DNA of 35,580 nucleotides from NCBI GenBank assembly GCA_964646885.1, contig CAZYFM010000018.1:1-35580 (forward strand), written 5' to 3'. Below the pieces are notes generated by a model. That model was not told the origin of the DNA and made no database searches. It saw nothing but the letters and a program-made list of their open reading frames with translations. The DNA is from SZUA-430 sp964646885 (GTDB lineage: Bacteria > Pseudomonadota > Alphaproteobacteria > Micropepsales > Micropepsaceae). The translations under genes were made by a program, and so were the position numbers. Positions 15,398-23,491 of the stretch are shown piece after piece. How positions within the stretch are numbered: the first letter of the stretch is position 1; each line of letters opens with the position of its first letter.

Positions 15398-18028
15398 TCA
15401 CAATTGCGCCGAGCGCTTGCGGTAGCGCTGCCGGACGATCTCGGCGATCGTGTTGATCACGAAGGTCATCACGAACAGCACCAGCGCACAGAGGAACAGC
15501 GTGCGGTACAGGGTCGAGTCACGCACGGCTTCCGGCAACTCCACATTGATGTTCGCCGACAGCGTTCTCAGCCCGTTGAAGATGTTGATGTCCATGACGG
15601 GTGTGTTGCCCGTGGCCATCACCACGATCATGGTCTCGCCAACGGCTCGACCGAGCGCAATCATGATCGCCGAAAACACGCCTGAAGCGGCGGTCGGCAG
15701 CACGATCCACTTGGTGGTCTGCCATTTCGAGGCGCCGCAGGCGAGCGAACCGGAGCGCAGGTATGATGGCACGGCGTTGAAGGCGTCTTCCGAGATTGTG
15801 TAGATGATGGGGATCTCGGCAAAGGCGATCGCAAAGGCAACGACAAGTGCATTGCGCTGCACGTAGGTGTCGACGGCTCCGCCACGCGCGTCATAGCCGA
15901 TATCGGAGAGGACGATCGACAGGCCGAGCGACAGGCCCACGGCCAGCGCGACGATCAGCACCCATCCTGCGAGTTCGACCAGCGCCGCTGACAGCCGGTT
16001 CATGTTGCGCAGCCTTGCACGGTAGCCGGAGTTGAAGACGGGACGGGTCACGATGATCGCGGTCAGGAACGCCAGTGGCATGAACAAGATGACCAGGAAG
16101 GGCTGGCCCGAGCCTTCGCCACTCGTCCACTTCTTGAAGTCCCCGCCGAAGAACGTGTTCTCGATGACCGGACCGGCGAGGATGCAAAGCCAGACCGCGC
16201 CGGCAATGGTGACGCAATAGGCGAGAAGTTTCGGCACGCCGTCCAGCAGGATTGCAAGCTTCGGTGGCAGCAGCTGCCAGAGGAAAGACACCGTGATCAG
16301 GGTGAGCGGTATGACCCCGAAGGCAATGACAATGGCGGCAATCCAGTTCTCGACGATGGGTGACAGCACAAGGGCCGCCACGAACCCGATCACAACGGAG
16401 GGAAGTGTTGCCATGAGTTCCATGACAGGCTTCACCACCGCGCGCGTCCGGGGCTGCAGGAACTCCGACGTATAGGCAGCTGCCAGCAGCCCGATGGGTA
16501 TGGCCAGCATCAGCGAATAGATGGCGGCCTTGAAGGTACCGAAGATCAGCGGGATGAGGGACAGCTTGGGTTCCGCAGCATCCGTGCCAGCCGTGGACTG
16601 CCAGACGAACTGCGGCTCCGAATAGCCTTCGTACCAGACCTTGCCGAACAGCGACTGCAGCGTCGTTTCCGGGTGCGGGACGCTGAGCCCCCAAAGGCGG
16701 ACAGCCTGGTTCTGTCCGATACCCAGCACGCCATCATCCTTGGCGGCGAATACCGTGAATTGCAGCCCGTTTGCATCCGGCGTGCCCGGCAGTTTCAGCA
16801 GCGTGCGTTCGGTGGTGCCGTGGCGCACCCAGATATTGCCTTTGGCATCTGTCGTCGAAAACAGTCGCGTGCGCTGGCTCACACGGATGTCGGTGACTGC
16901 CGCGGGCTGCTTCTCGAAATCGGCGTGAACCTTGGTGAGTTCGACGCCGTCGGTCGCCTTCGACGGAGACCTGTTGACGCCAAACCAGATCGAGACCGAG
17001 CCGTCAGATCCTCCGACCACAAGGGAGTTCTCGGCATTCAGGTAGACGATCGACGTGATGGATACGCCGGCGGGCAGGACGCGCGTTGTTTCGGCCAGGA
17101 CCGGCGTCGAAAAATTGCGCGTGTCGAAACGATGGATCGTGCCATCGCGCATCGCGACAATGACACGATTGCCCGGCGTGTTGAGGAGCAGGCCAACGAC
17201 TTCCTCAACTTCCGCCGCGAAGGGAAGTTCCGCATTTGACAGCTGGACGGTGGACTCGCCCGTCATCATGTTGATTTCGGTATAGGCCTGCGACAGCCGC
17301 ACCTTTCCCAGGGCATCCAGCGTGACGAAGGTGCTCAGAGGGCGTTCCGGCGTACCGCCAACGCGGAAGTCGGCGAGCAGGATGGCCGTCCCGGCAGGCG
17401 CGACCTGGACCGGCGCGTTGAGGGTAAGCAGGGGCTCGGTCTTTCTGAACTGTCCCGGGATCTTCGTGTAAATCACGCGCCCGTCGGTCGAGTCACGATC
17501 ATCGAGCCGCGTGAGCCCCTTGGGCGTGAGCTGGTTGGTGACGACCTTTGGATGGATGTCGATGCGGCCTGTGCGGACGGTGCCGTCTGGGAAACCGAAC
17601 AGGAAGTCATCACCCACAAGCGTTCGCGCAAATGCCGAGGCTGTGACACCGCCAAAGTCGAAACGGGGAACTTCGATCGGCGTTCCGGTCTGGGCATGGA
17701 AGCCGTTCGTGCTGCCGTCGGTGGCCATGCGCACCACCAGCGTCTGGTGCTCGTCCATGTGCGTGTTCACCACGGCCCCTGGAAGCGCGCCGACGGTGAA
17801 CGATTTCACGCCCTCGACCTTGCCATCATCGAGCAGGGGCGATGCGACGTAGATGAGGAAGAACATGATCGTGAAGACGGCGAATATGACCAGTGTTCCG
17901 CCGATCCGGATGCTCCAGCCTGCGAGGGAGTCCGCAAGGAGGACCGAGGATTTTGTCTTCTTGGGGCGCTGGTACAGCACGGATGAAGGCCGAGCGCCCG
18001 CATCCACTTTTGCTGTGTCTTCACTCAT
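15398..18028 (-). CDS. pstC: Phosphate ABC transporter permease PstC, long form with propeller-like periplasmic domain
   Basis: The second membrane subunit of the importer, 876 residues against roughly 320 in E. coli. A cytoplasmic N-terminus and one helix (about 41-66) precede an extracytoplasmic region of about 400 residues (70-470). That region has repeated blade-like units (SIVYLNAENSLVVGGSDGSVSIW, RVIVAMRDGTIHRF, LFSTTDAKGNIWVRHG, GVLGIGQNQAVRLWGLS) reminiscent of WD40/PQQ-like beta-propellers. The C-terminal 380 residues are the permease, with coupling loop GSLACGASKWQTTKWIVLP and VGETMIVVMATGNTP. Long PstC versions occur in other proteobacteria, but the propeller has no established role. 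pstS lies upstream with a strong intercistronic hairpin. The ATG at 18028 is preceded by gaggcaaaaacc-type purines; the frame offers no better start. Confidence 0.92.
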   Translation of the reverse strand: MSEDTAKVDAGARPSSVLYQRPKKTKSSVLLADSLAGWSIRIGGTLVIFAVFTIMFFLIYVASPLLDDGKVEGVKSFTVGALPGAVVNTHMDEHQTLVVRMATDGSTNGFHAQTGTPIEVPRFDFGGVTASAFARTLVGDDFLFGFPDGTVRTGRIDIHPKVVTNQLTPKGLTRLDDRDSTDGRVIYTKIPGQFRKTEPLLTLNAPVQVAPAGTAILLADFRVGGTPERPLSTFVTLDALGKVRLSQAYTEINMMTGESTVQLSNAELPFAAEVEEVVGLLLNTPGNRVIVAMRDGTIHRFDTRNFSTPVLAETTRVLPAGVSITSIVYLNAENSLVVGGSDGSVSIWFGVNRSPSKATDGVELTKVHADFEKQPAAVTDIRVSQRTRLFSTTDAKGNIWVRHGTTERTLLKLPGTPDANGLQFTVFAAKDDGVLGIGQNQAVRLWGLSVPHPETTLQSLFGKVWYEGYSEPQFVWQSTAGTDAAEPKLSLIPLIFGTFKAAIYSLMLAIPIGLLAAAYTSEFLQPRTRAVVKPVMELMATLPSVVIGFVAALVLSPIVENWIAAIVIAFGVIPLTLITVSFLWQLLPPKLAILLDGVPKLLAYCVTIAGAVWLCILAGPVIENTFFGGDFKKWTSGEGSGQPFLVILFMPLAFLTAIIVTRPVFNSGYRARLRNMNRLSAALVELAGWVLIVALAVGLSLGLSIVLSDIGYDARGGAVDTYVQRNALVVAFAIAFAEIPIIYTISEDAFNAVPSYLRSGSLACGASKWQTTKWIVLPTAASGVFSAIMIALGRAVGETMIVVMATGNTPVMDINIFNGLRTLSANINVELPEAVRDSTLYRTLFLCALVLFVMTFVINTIAEIVRQRYRKRSAQL

Positions 18029-18113
18029 CGGTTTTTGCCCCCTGGGAAGCGATGAATATAGGCTTGGCGCGGACTGAATTCAAAGAACCTGCCCCTCAGG
18101 TCCACAACCGTCT

Positions 18114-18141
18114 CCGGCCGCAAGCGGGTGCTCGCGGCCGG
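18114..18141 (-). promoter_or_regulatory. Intercistronic 12-bp stem-loop between pstS and pstC
   Basis: On the minus strand CCGGCCGCGAGC, loop ACCC, GCTTGCGGCCGG: a 12-base-pair stem with one G:U. No T-run follows, so it is not a classic terminator. It is a likely 3' stabiliser or partial attenuator that would raise pstS mRNA over pstCAB. Confidence 0.7.
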
Positions 18142-18171
18142 AATTCTTCCAAATCACATGCGTGGTGGCGC

Positions 18172-19140
18172 TTACTTCAGGCCGAGACGGGTGAGGTCTT
18201 CCTGGGCGAACACGTACGGCATGGGATAATAGCCATCCTTCGAGGTGTCCTTCTGCCCGCTCTTGGACAGCACGAACTTCACGAACTCCGCGCGCAGCGG
18301 GTCAAGCGGCTGGGACGGGTTCTTGTTCATGTACACGTAGAGGAAGCGGGCGATCGGATATTTGCCCGAGTAGGCATTGGCCTTGTTGGCTTCGTAGCAG
18401 GTACCGTCGCGGCCGGAGATCGCCACGGCGCGAACGTCGGCCGTCTTGTAGCCAATGCCCGAATAACCCATCGCAAACTTGTCCGTCGCGACACCCTGGA
18501 CCACAGCCGAGGAACCAGGCTGCTCCTTCACGGTAGCCTTGTAGTCGCCATTCATCAGCGCCACTTCCTTGAAGTAGCCATAAGTGCCCGAGGCAGAGTT
18601 GCGGCCAAAGAGCGAGATCGACTTGCCGGCATACTCGCCCGACAGCCCGATCTGGTCCCACTTCGTGATGCTGGGCGAACCGGAGTTCCGCGTGACCGAG
18701 AAGATGCCGTCGACCTGGCCAAGCGACAGGCACTTCAGCGGATTGTCCTTGTTCACATAGACAGCGAGAGCGTCGACGGCCACGCGGAGCAGCGTAGGCT
18801 TGTAGCCGTACTTCGCTTCGAACTGGTCGATTTCCTGCGGACGCATGGCGCGCGACATCGGTCCGAACTGGGCCGTGCCGGCGATCAGGGCCGGCGGGGC
18901 TGTGGACGAGCCCTTTCCTTCGATCTCGATCTTCACCGACGGGTAGATCTTCCTGAAGTCCTCAGCCCACAGGGTCATGAGGTTGTTCAGCGTATCGGAT
19001 CCGATGGACTTGATCGTTCCCGAGACACCGGACGTCGGCTGATAGTCCTTGTAGCGCGGATCGAAATCGTCCGCGGCCATCGCTGCTGTCGTCGCGACGG
19101 ACATTGCCAGCACCGTGGCAAAACCGAGTTTCATAGTCAT
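18172..19140 (-). CDS. pstS: Periplasmic phosphate-binding protein PstS
   Basis: The substrate-binding protein that delivers phosphate to PstCAB. The 322 residues have a Sec signal peptide (MTMKLGFATVLAMSVATTAAMA, cleaved near residue 22). The phosphate-binding loop GSDTL lies at 47-51 (S48, D49, T50 in IKSIGSDTLNNLMTLW). Further ligands lie in the SSTAPPALIAGTAQFGPMSRAM region, and a hinge segment contains GRNSASGTYGYFKE. I chose the ATG at 19140 because AAGGGG lies 6 bases upstream; a second ATG two codons later is possible. The frame open to 19398 upstream has no signal character. It is the first gene of the operon, under a PHO-box-like site, with a hairpin after it. Confidence 0.95.
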   Translation of the reverse strand: MTMKLGFATVLAMSVATTAAMAADDFDPRYKDYQPTSGVSGTIKSIGSDTLNNLMTLWAEDFRKIYPSVKIEIEGKGSSTAPPALIAGTAQFGPMSRAMRPQEIDQFEAKYGYKPTLLRVAVDALAVYVNKDNPLKCLSLGQVDGIFSVTRNSGSPSITKWDQIGLSGEYAGKSISLFGRNSASGTYGYFKEVALMNGDYKATVKEQPGSSAVVQGVATDKFAMGYSGIGYKTADVRAVAISGRDGTCYEANKANAYSGKYPIARFLYVYMNKNPSQPLDPLRAEFVKFVLSKSGQKDTSKDGYYPMPYVFAQEDLTRLGLK

Positions 19141-19528
19141 GCGAGACCCCTTGTGATCTTGGAGCCGGGTGTGTTGCGTCGGGCAGCACCGCCGCGGCGC
19201 GGACCGTAGACCATGGTTCAATGAAACTTTTGTGATGCCGACGGTATCGCTCGCACCCGGAAAATCTGGCCGAAAACAGCTGGATTCCCCGCCGACCGGA
19301 GCCGCGCGTTTACTGCGTTGCGCGAGGCAGCGCCCGGATGGAACGGAAGGTCGCAGCCTGAACCGACGTTCTTCCACAGCCAAGGGCCGGCAGGACACAG
19401 TGGAGCCACTGGGCAGTTCGCCTGCAAGGGGATCAGGGAGCCGGTTAACTCAACAAAAGCGCTGTGGAAACCCGGGGGATGGGGCTGTAGGTTCATGCTT
19501 GGCCCCCACACCAGACGCAACATCACGC
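19141..19528. other. Divergent intergenic region between pstS and a serine hydrolase
   Basis: About 390 bases. It contains the PHO-box-like site at 19221-19238 serving pstS. The remaining part, toward the hydrolase start at 19529, shows no promoter or RNA that I can assign. Confidence 0.5.
19221..19238 (-). promoter_or_regulatory. PHO-box-like site upstream of pstS
   Basis: On the minus strand GCATCAC-AAAA-GTTTCAT: two TCA(C/T) cores exactly 11 bases apart with an A-rich spacer, about 80 bases before the pstS ATG. It is weaker than the porin site but in the expected place. Confidence 0.6.
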
Positions 19529-21571
19529 ATGTTACTCGCTCGCCTGTTCCTCGTATTCGCCCTGCTGGTCCTGGTGTCGGCACCCGCGCGTGCGCAGGCA
19601 GAAGGCGGCGGTTTTGGCGAACCGGCATTGGGAGCGCCCCCTTCGGATGAAACGGGGCCGCTCGAGCGCAGGAAGGTGCCCTTCGGCGTGGACCCGGCAC
19701 CCGAAGCATCGCAAGCCGCTTCATCGGCGACAACGGGTGAAGCGCCTCTCCAGCCTGTGACGCCGGTTCAGGGTTATGTCGATGGACTGATGTCAGGCCT
19801 CGTGGCGAGCGGCCAGATCCCTGGCGCAGCTGTCATCGTGATCCAGGATGGAGCGATCAGCCACAAGGCGGGCTACGGCTTCGCGGACATCAGGTCCCGC
19901 ACGCCTGTCGATCCGGACGTGACGCGCTTCCGCGTGGCATCGGTGTCCAAGCTGTTCACCGCGACTGCCGTGATGCAGGCGGTGGAGCAGGGCAAGGTCG
20001 ACCTCAATGCGGACGTCAATACCTACCTTACCACGTTCAAGGTCGGAACCAATTTTCCCGAGCCCGTGACGCTCGCCAACCTGCTGACCCACACGGCAGG
20101 CTTCGACGATCGCTATCGCGGCATCGCGGCCCCCTTGAGTGCCCCGGCAGAAGCGTTGTCCCAGCATCTGGCGCGGGCCCTGCCTCCACGCATGCTTCCG
20201 CCAAACTCTGTCATCTCTTATTCGAATTACGGCATTGGCGTCGCAGGCCAGGTCGTCGAAAACGTGACAGGCGAAGAATTCAGCGCCTATGTGTCGGCGC
20301 ACATATTGCAGCCTCTCGGCATGGCTTCCTCGAGCTTCGGCATTCCCTATCCCATTCCGCCGACCATTGCCGTCCCCTATTTCAGGAGCGGGGATGAGGG
20401 TGGATTCCGGCGGGGACAGCTTGACCAGGTGCGCGTCGGCCCAGCCGGCGACCTCATCACGACGGCGGCCGACATGGCGCGGTTCATGCTGGTTCAGTTG
20501 AACAAGGGCGCATACGGCGAGGGCCAGCAACTGCTCTCGGAGTCGACGCTGGAGCGCATGCAGTCGCGCCATTTCGCCAACGCGGACGGTCTTGACGGAT
20601 GGGCCTACGGGTTCGCGACCGGCAACCGGAATGGCATCGACTGGATCGGGCACGATGGTGCGTGGGGAGGCTTCTGTGCCCAGCTCGTGCTGCATCCCGG
20701 CAGCCGCAGTGGCTACTTCGTCGTGTACAACGTCGAGTGCAATGCCGCTGCAAGCCTCGCCATTCGCGAAGGGCTCTTCAATGCATTATGGCCCGCACGC
20801 ATCGACGTGCAGGCTGCCCAGCTTCCCGGCGCCGACGAGAAGGCGAGGGCGGCGGAAGGCACATATATCAGCGTACGCAGGGCGCGAGCAGACTTCACCG
20901 CTCTGGGGGCAGCAGCATCGGCAATTGCCGTCACGGCCGTGCCGGGCGGCGCCTTGAAGGTAAGTCTCCCTGATTTCCGCCAGCCACTCCTGTTCCTGCC
21001 TCAGGAAAACGGCACCTGGAAGAACCCCGAGCACCAGTGGAAGGCGGCATGGCAACCTGCATCAGCCTCTTCGCCGGCCAGGTTCAGCGTCGAAGCGATG
21101 GCCTATGATCGCGTCACGGGACTGGCGGTCTGGTCGGTGTGGACGGTCGTGCTCGCACTGGTGGCCGCCATCTGCGTCATGACGATGTGGGGCTGGGCCA
21201 ACGGTTTCCTCAGCCGTCACCTCTTCGGTGAACCGCAGGCCGTGATCACCTTCGGTCCGCGCATCACGGGCTTCCTCGCAGCGGGTCTCATCCTTGCGAC
21301 GCTGGTGTCCATGATGGCGTTGTTGTCCGACGCCGCGCCGCTCTCGATCATTCACGGTCCGAGCCCGATGCTGATGATCCTCCTCACGGTTCCCGTCATC
21401 GTGGGCATCCTGGCGGTGCCGATGATCGTCTGGAGCGTGACGGGCTTTGGCGCGGGCCCCCGCGCGCGATTTGCACAGGCCGGATACATCGTGCTGACAC
21501 TCGCGGTGTTGGCCTTCCTGGCCTTCTGTGTGCAGTGGAACTTCCACCCGCTCAGCATCTTTACGGGATGA
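19529..21571 (+). CDS. Serine beta-lactamase-fold hydrolase with C-terminal membrane domain
   Basis: A 680-residue protein. A signal peptide (MLLARLFLVFALLVLVSAPARA) and a Pro/Ala-rich linker precede the catalytic domain. That domain has S138-V-S-K141, Y231-S-N233 and a late HDG motif (DWIGHDGAWGGF) in place of KTG, the set of class C beta-lactamase-related esterases and peptidases. After a beta-rich segment (about 430-510), four hydrophobic helices (about residues 525-680: VWSVWTVVLALVAAICVMTMWG, FLAAGLILATLVSMMAL, MLMILLTVPVIVGILAVPMIVW, YIVLTLAVLAFLAFCVQW) anchor it in the membrane. The ribosome site before the ATG is poor, but the signal peptide fixes the start well. An unrelated cell-envelope hydrolase (peptide or ester substrate) is likely; no antibiotic role can be read from the sequence. 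Confidence 0.88.
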   Translation: MLLARLFLVFALLVLVSAPARAQAEGGGFGEPALGAPPSDETGPLERRKVPFGVDPAPEASQAASSATTGEAPLQPVTPVQGYVDGLMSGLVASGQIPGAAVIVIQDGAISHKAGYGFADIRSRTPVDPDVTRFRVASVSKLFTATAVMQAVEQGKVDLNADVNTYLTTFKVGTNFPEPVTLANLLTHTAGFDDRYRGIAAPLSAPAEALSQHLARALPPRMLPPNSVISYSNYGIGVAGQVVENVTGEEFSAYVSAHILQPLGMASSSFGIPYPIPPTIAVPYFRSGDEGGFRRGQLDQVRVGPAGDLITTAADMARFMLVQLNKGAYGEGQQLLSESTLERMQSRHFANADGLDGWAYGFATGNRNGIDWIGHDGAWGGFCAQLVLHPGSRSGYFVVYNVECNAAASLAIREGLFNALWPARIDVQAAQLPGADEKARAAEGTYISVRRARADFTALGAAASAIAVTAVPGGALKVSLPDFRQPLLFLPQENGTWKNPEHQWKAAWQPASASSPARFSVEAMAYDRVTGLAVWSVWTVVLALVAAICVMTMWGWANGFLSRHLFGEPQAVITFGPRITGFLAAGLILATLVSMMALLSDAAPLSIIHGPSPMLMILLTVPVIVGILAVPMIVWSVTGFGAGPRARFAQAGYIVLTLAVLAFLAFCVQWNFHPLSIFTG

Positions 21572-21581
21572 TGGAGCGCGG

Positions 21582-22520
21582 CTAGGCCTCCAGGCCTTCC
21601 GTGCCTTTCTCAGCGGGATGCGACTGCAGGAACGCGCGCTTGATCGCATGGGAATCCTGCCGGCTGCCATCGTGGCTGAAACCGGGCGGCGCAAACATGT
21701 ACTTCACGCGATCAGCAAGCGACACACCTGGCCTGAAGACATCCTTCAGGATCCCCCAATACTCGCCAAGCGCAACCGTGATCGGGTTGAACGTGTTGAC
21801 GTTGTGCACGAGCCCGTAGTCGGGCGGGTCCCTGTCGAGTTCCGGCACAAACGTACCGAACAGGCGATCCCACACGATCAGCGTGCCGGCATAGTTCGCA
21901 TCAAGATAGCGGGGGTTGCGCGCATGGTGGACACGATGATGCGAAGGTGTGTTGAGCACGGCCTCCGCCCAGCGGGGAAGCCGCCTGACCGCCTCCGTGT
22001 GCAGGAAGAACTGGTAGAAGAGGTTCAGGGACGCGCAGAAGGCGACCAGCGCGGGATGGAACCCCAGCCAGACCATCGGAACCGCAAGCACGACGAGACC
22101 TGTGATCGTTCCCGTCCAGGGCTGTCGCAGCGCCGTTGACAGATTGTAGTGCTCGCTCGAGTGGTGCACCACATGCGCGGCCCAGAACCAGCGCGAACGG
22201 TGCGAGATGCGGTGGCCCCAGTAAAACCGCAGGTCATCGATGATGAAGCACAGCACGAAGGCCCACCACTCGAACCCGATCGTTGCGATACGGTTTTCGT
22301 GGGCCCACCACACCGCGACGGCGCCGACCGATCCGAACATCATGGCGCCGACAATGCTCCCGATGCCCATGATGAGGCTTGTATGGGTGTCTTCCTGCCG
22401 GAATGAGCCGGCGACAATGCCGCGCCGCACAAGCGCATACTCGGCCAACAGCAGCACCAGATAGAGCGGAGCAGCCAGTTCATGCAGGCGCGGGAGTGTC
22501 AGGACGTAGGGAAGATCCAT
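21582..22520 (-). CDS. Sterol desaturase / fatty acid hydroxylase family membrane di-iron enzyme
   Basis: An integral-membrane oxygenase of 312 residues. The histidine clusters that bind the two irons are complete: HRISH (103-107), HVVHH (116-120) and HHRVHH (194-199), with additional His173 (FFLHTE). Several hydrophobic helices surround them (about 15-35, 45-70, 84-98, 138-175). The family hydroxylates or desaturates sterols, carotenoids, fatty acids or alkylglycerols, and the substrate is not readable. It is divergent from the sulfotransferase gene by 68 bases, so the two may share control, for example hydroxylation followed by sulfation. This linkage is inference. Confidence 0.93.
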   Translation of the reverse strand: MDLPYVLTLPRLHELAAPLYLVLLLAEYALVRRGIVAGSFRQEDTHTSLIMGIGSIVGAMMFGSVGAVAVWWAHENRIATIGFEWWAFVLCFIIDDLRFYWGHRISHRSRWFWAAHVVHHSSEHYNLSTALRQPWTGTITGLVVLAVPMVWLGFHPALVAFCASLNLFYQFFLHTEAVRRLPRWAEAVLNTPSHHRVHHARNPRYLDANYAGTLIVWDRLFGTFVPELDRDPPDYGLVHNVNTFNPITVALGEYWGILKDVFRPGVSLADRVKYMFAPPGFSHDGSRQDSHAIKRAFLQSHPAEKGTEGLEA

Positions 22521-22588
22521 CTTGGTCAGTCGCCTTGTCGGGTCCGTTGCAATTGCCTATCACTCTGGCCTGAAGGAGAACCCCTGAA

Positions 22589-23488
22589 ATGACGATTTCA
22601 TGGCCGGTCAAGAAGCGCGAGTTCCATAACCATCACTTCGACTCGACGGTCTGGAATGACTTCAGGTTCCGCGACAGCGATATCATAATCTCGACCTATG
22701 CCAAGTCCGGCACAACGTGGATGCAGCAGATCGTGGGACAGATGCTGCTGGGGCCGGATGCGGAACTTGCCGTGGCTGACATGTCGCCCTGGCTCGACTT
22801 GCGGGTGCCTCCGAAGGAAATCAAGCTGCCGCTTGTCGAGGCCCAGACGCACCGTCGGTTCCTCAAGACACACCTGCCGGTGGACGCGCTCGTGTTCTCG
22901 CCAAAGGCGCGTTACCTCTACATTGGTCGCGATGCGCGAGACGTGGTGTGGAGCGTCTACAATCACCACGCCAACGCCAATGATCTCTGGTACCAGGCGC
23001 TGAACGACACGCCCGGCCGCGTGGGCCCGCCGATCGGGCGCCCCAACCCCGACATTCGCAAGTACTGGCATGAATGGCTGGACCGCGACGGCTTCCCGTT
23101 CTGGCCGTTCTGGGAGAATGTCCGTTCATGGTGGGAGATCCGGGACCTGCCCAACGTGATGTTCATCCATTTCGCCGAACTCAAGGCCGACCTCCCGGGC
23201 AGCATGAAGAACATCGCATCGTTCCTCGACATCCAGGTGGACGAGGCAAAGTGGCCCCGCATCCTGGAGTACTGCTCCTTCGACTGGATGAAGGCCAACG
23301 CGACGAAAAGCGTGCCGCTGGGAGGTGCCTTCTGGGATGCGGGCGCCCAGGTTTTCATCAACAAGGGCGTCAACGGGCGCTGGCAGGCGGTCCTGGACGA
23401 GCAGGAAAGTCGCGCCTATGAGGAGCGAGCGATCCGCGAGCTTGGCCCCGCATGTGCACGTTGGCTCGCAACCGGCCGGATGGAATGA
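22589..23488 (+). CDS. PAPS-dependent sulfotransferase (cytosolic SULT-like)
   Basis: Transfers sulfate from 3'-phosphoadenylylsulfate to a hydroxyl or amine of a small molecule. The 299 residues match the family. The 5'-phosphosulfate loop is TYAKSGTTWMQQ (36-47, Lys39). The catalytic RFLKTHLP is at 90-97, as in SULT enzymes. The 3'-phosphate-binding element YIGRDARDVVWS is at 111-122 (Arg114, Ser122). The C-terminal FINKGVNGRW corresponds to the RKGxxGDW loop, with N replacing R and N replacing D. GGAG precedes the ATG by 10 bases. It is divergent from the hydroxylase and converges on the TolC-type gene with 3 bases between stops. The acceptor is unknown; a hydroxylated lipid from the neighbour is a testable guess. 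Confidence 0.94.
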   Translation: MTISWPVKKREFHNHHFDSTVWNDFRFRDSDIIISTYAKSGTTWMQQIVGQMLLGPDAELAVADMSPWLDLRVPPKEIKLPLVEAQTHRRFLKTHLPVDALVFSPKARYLYIGRDARDVVWSVYNHHANANDLWYQALNDTPGRVGPPIGRPNPDIRKYWHEWLDRDGFPFWPFWENVRSWWEIRDLPNVMFIHFAELKADLPGSMKNIASFLDIQVDEAKWPRILEYCSFDWMKANATKSVPLGGAFWDAGAQVFINKGVNGRWQAVLDEQESRAYEERAIRELGPACARWLATGRME

Positions 23489-23491
23489 GGC

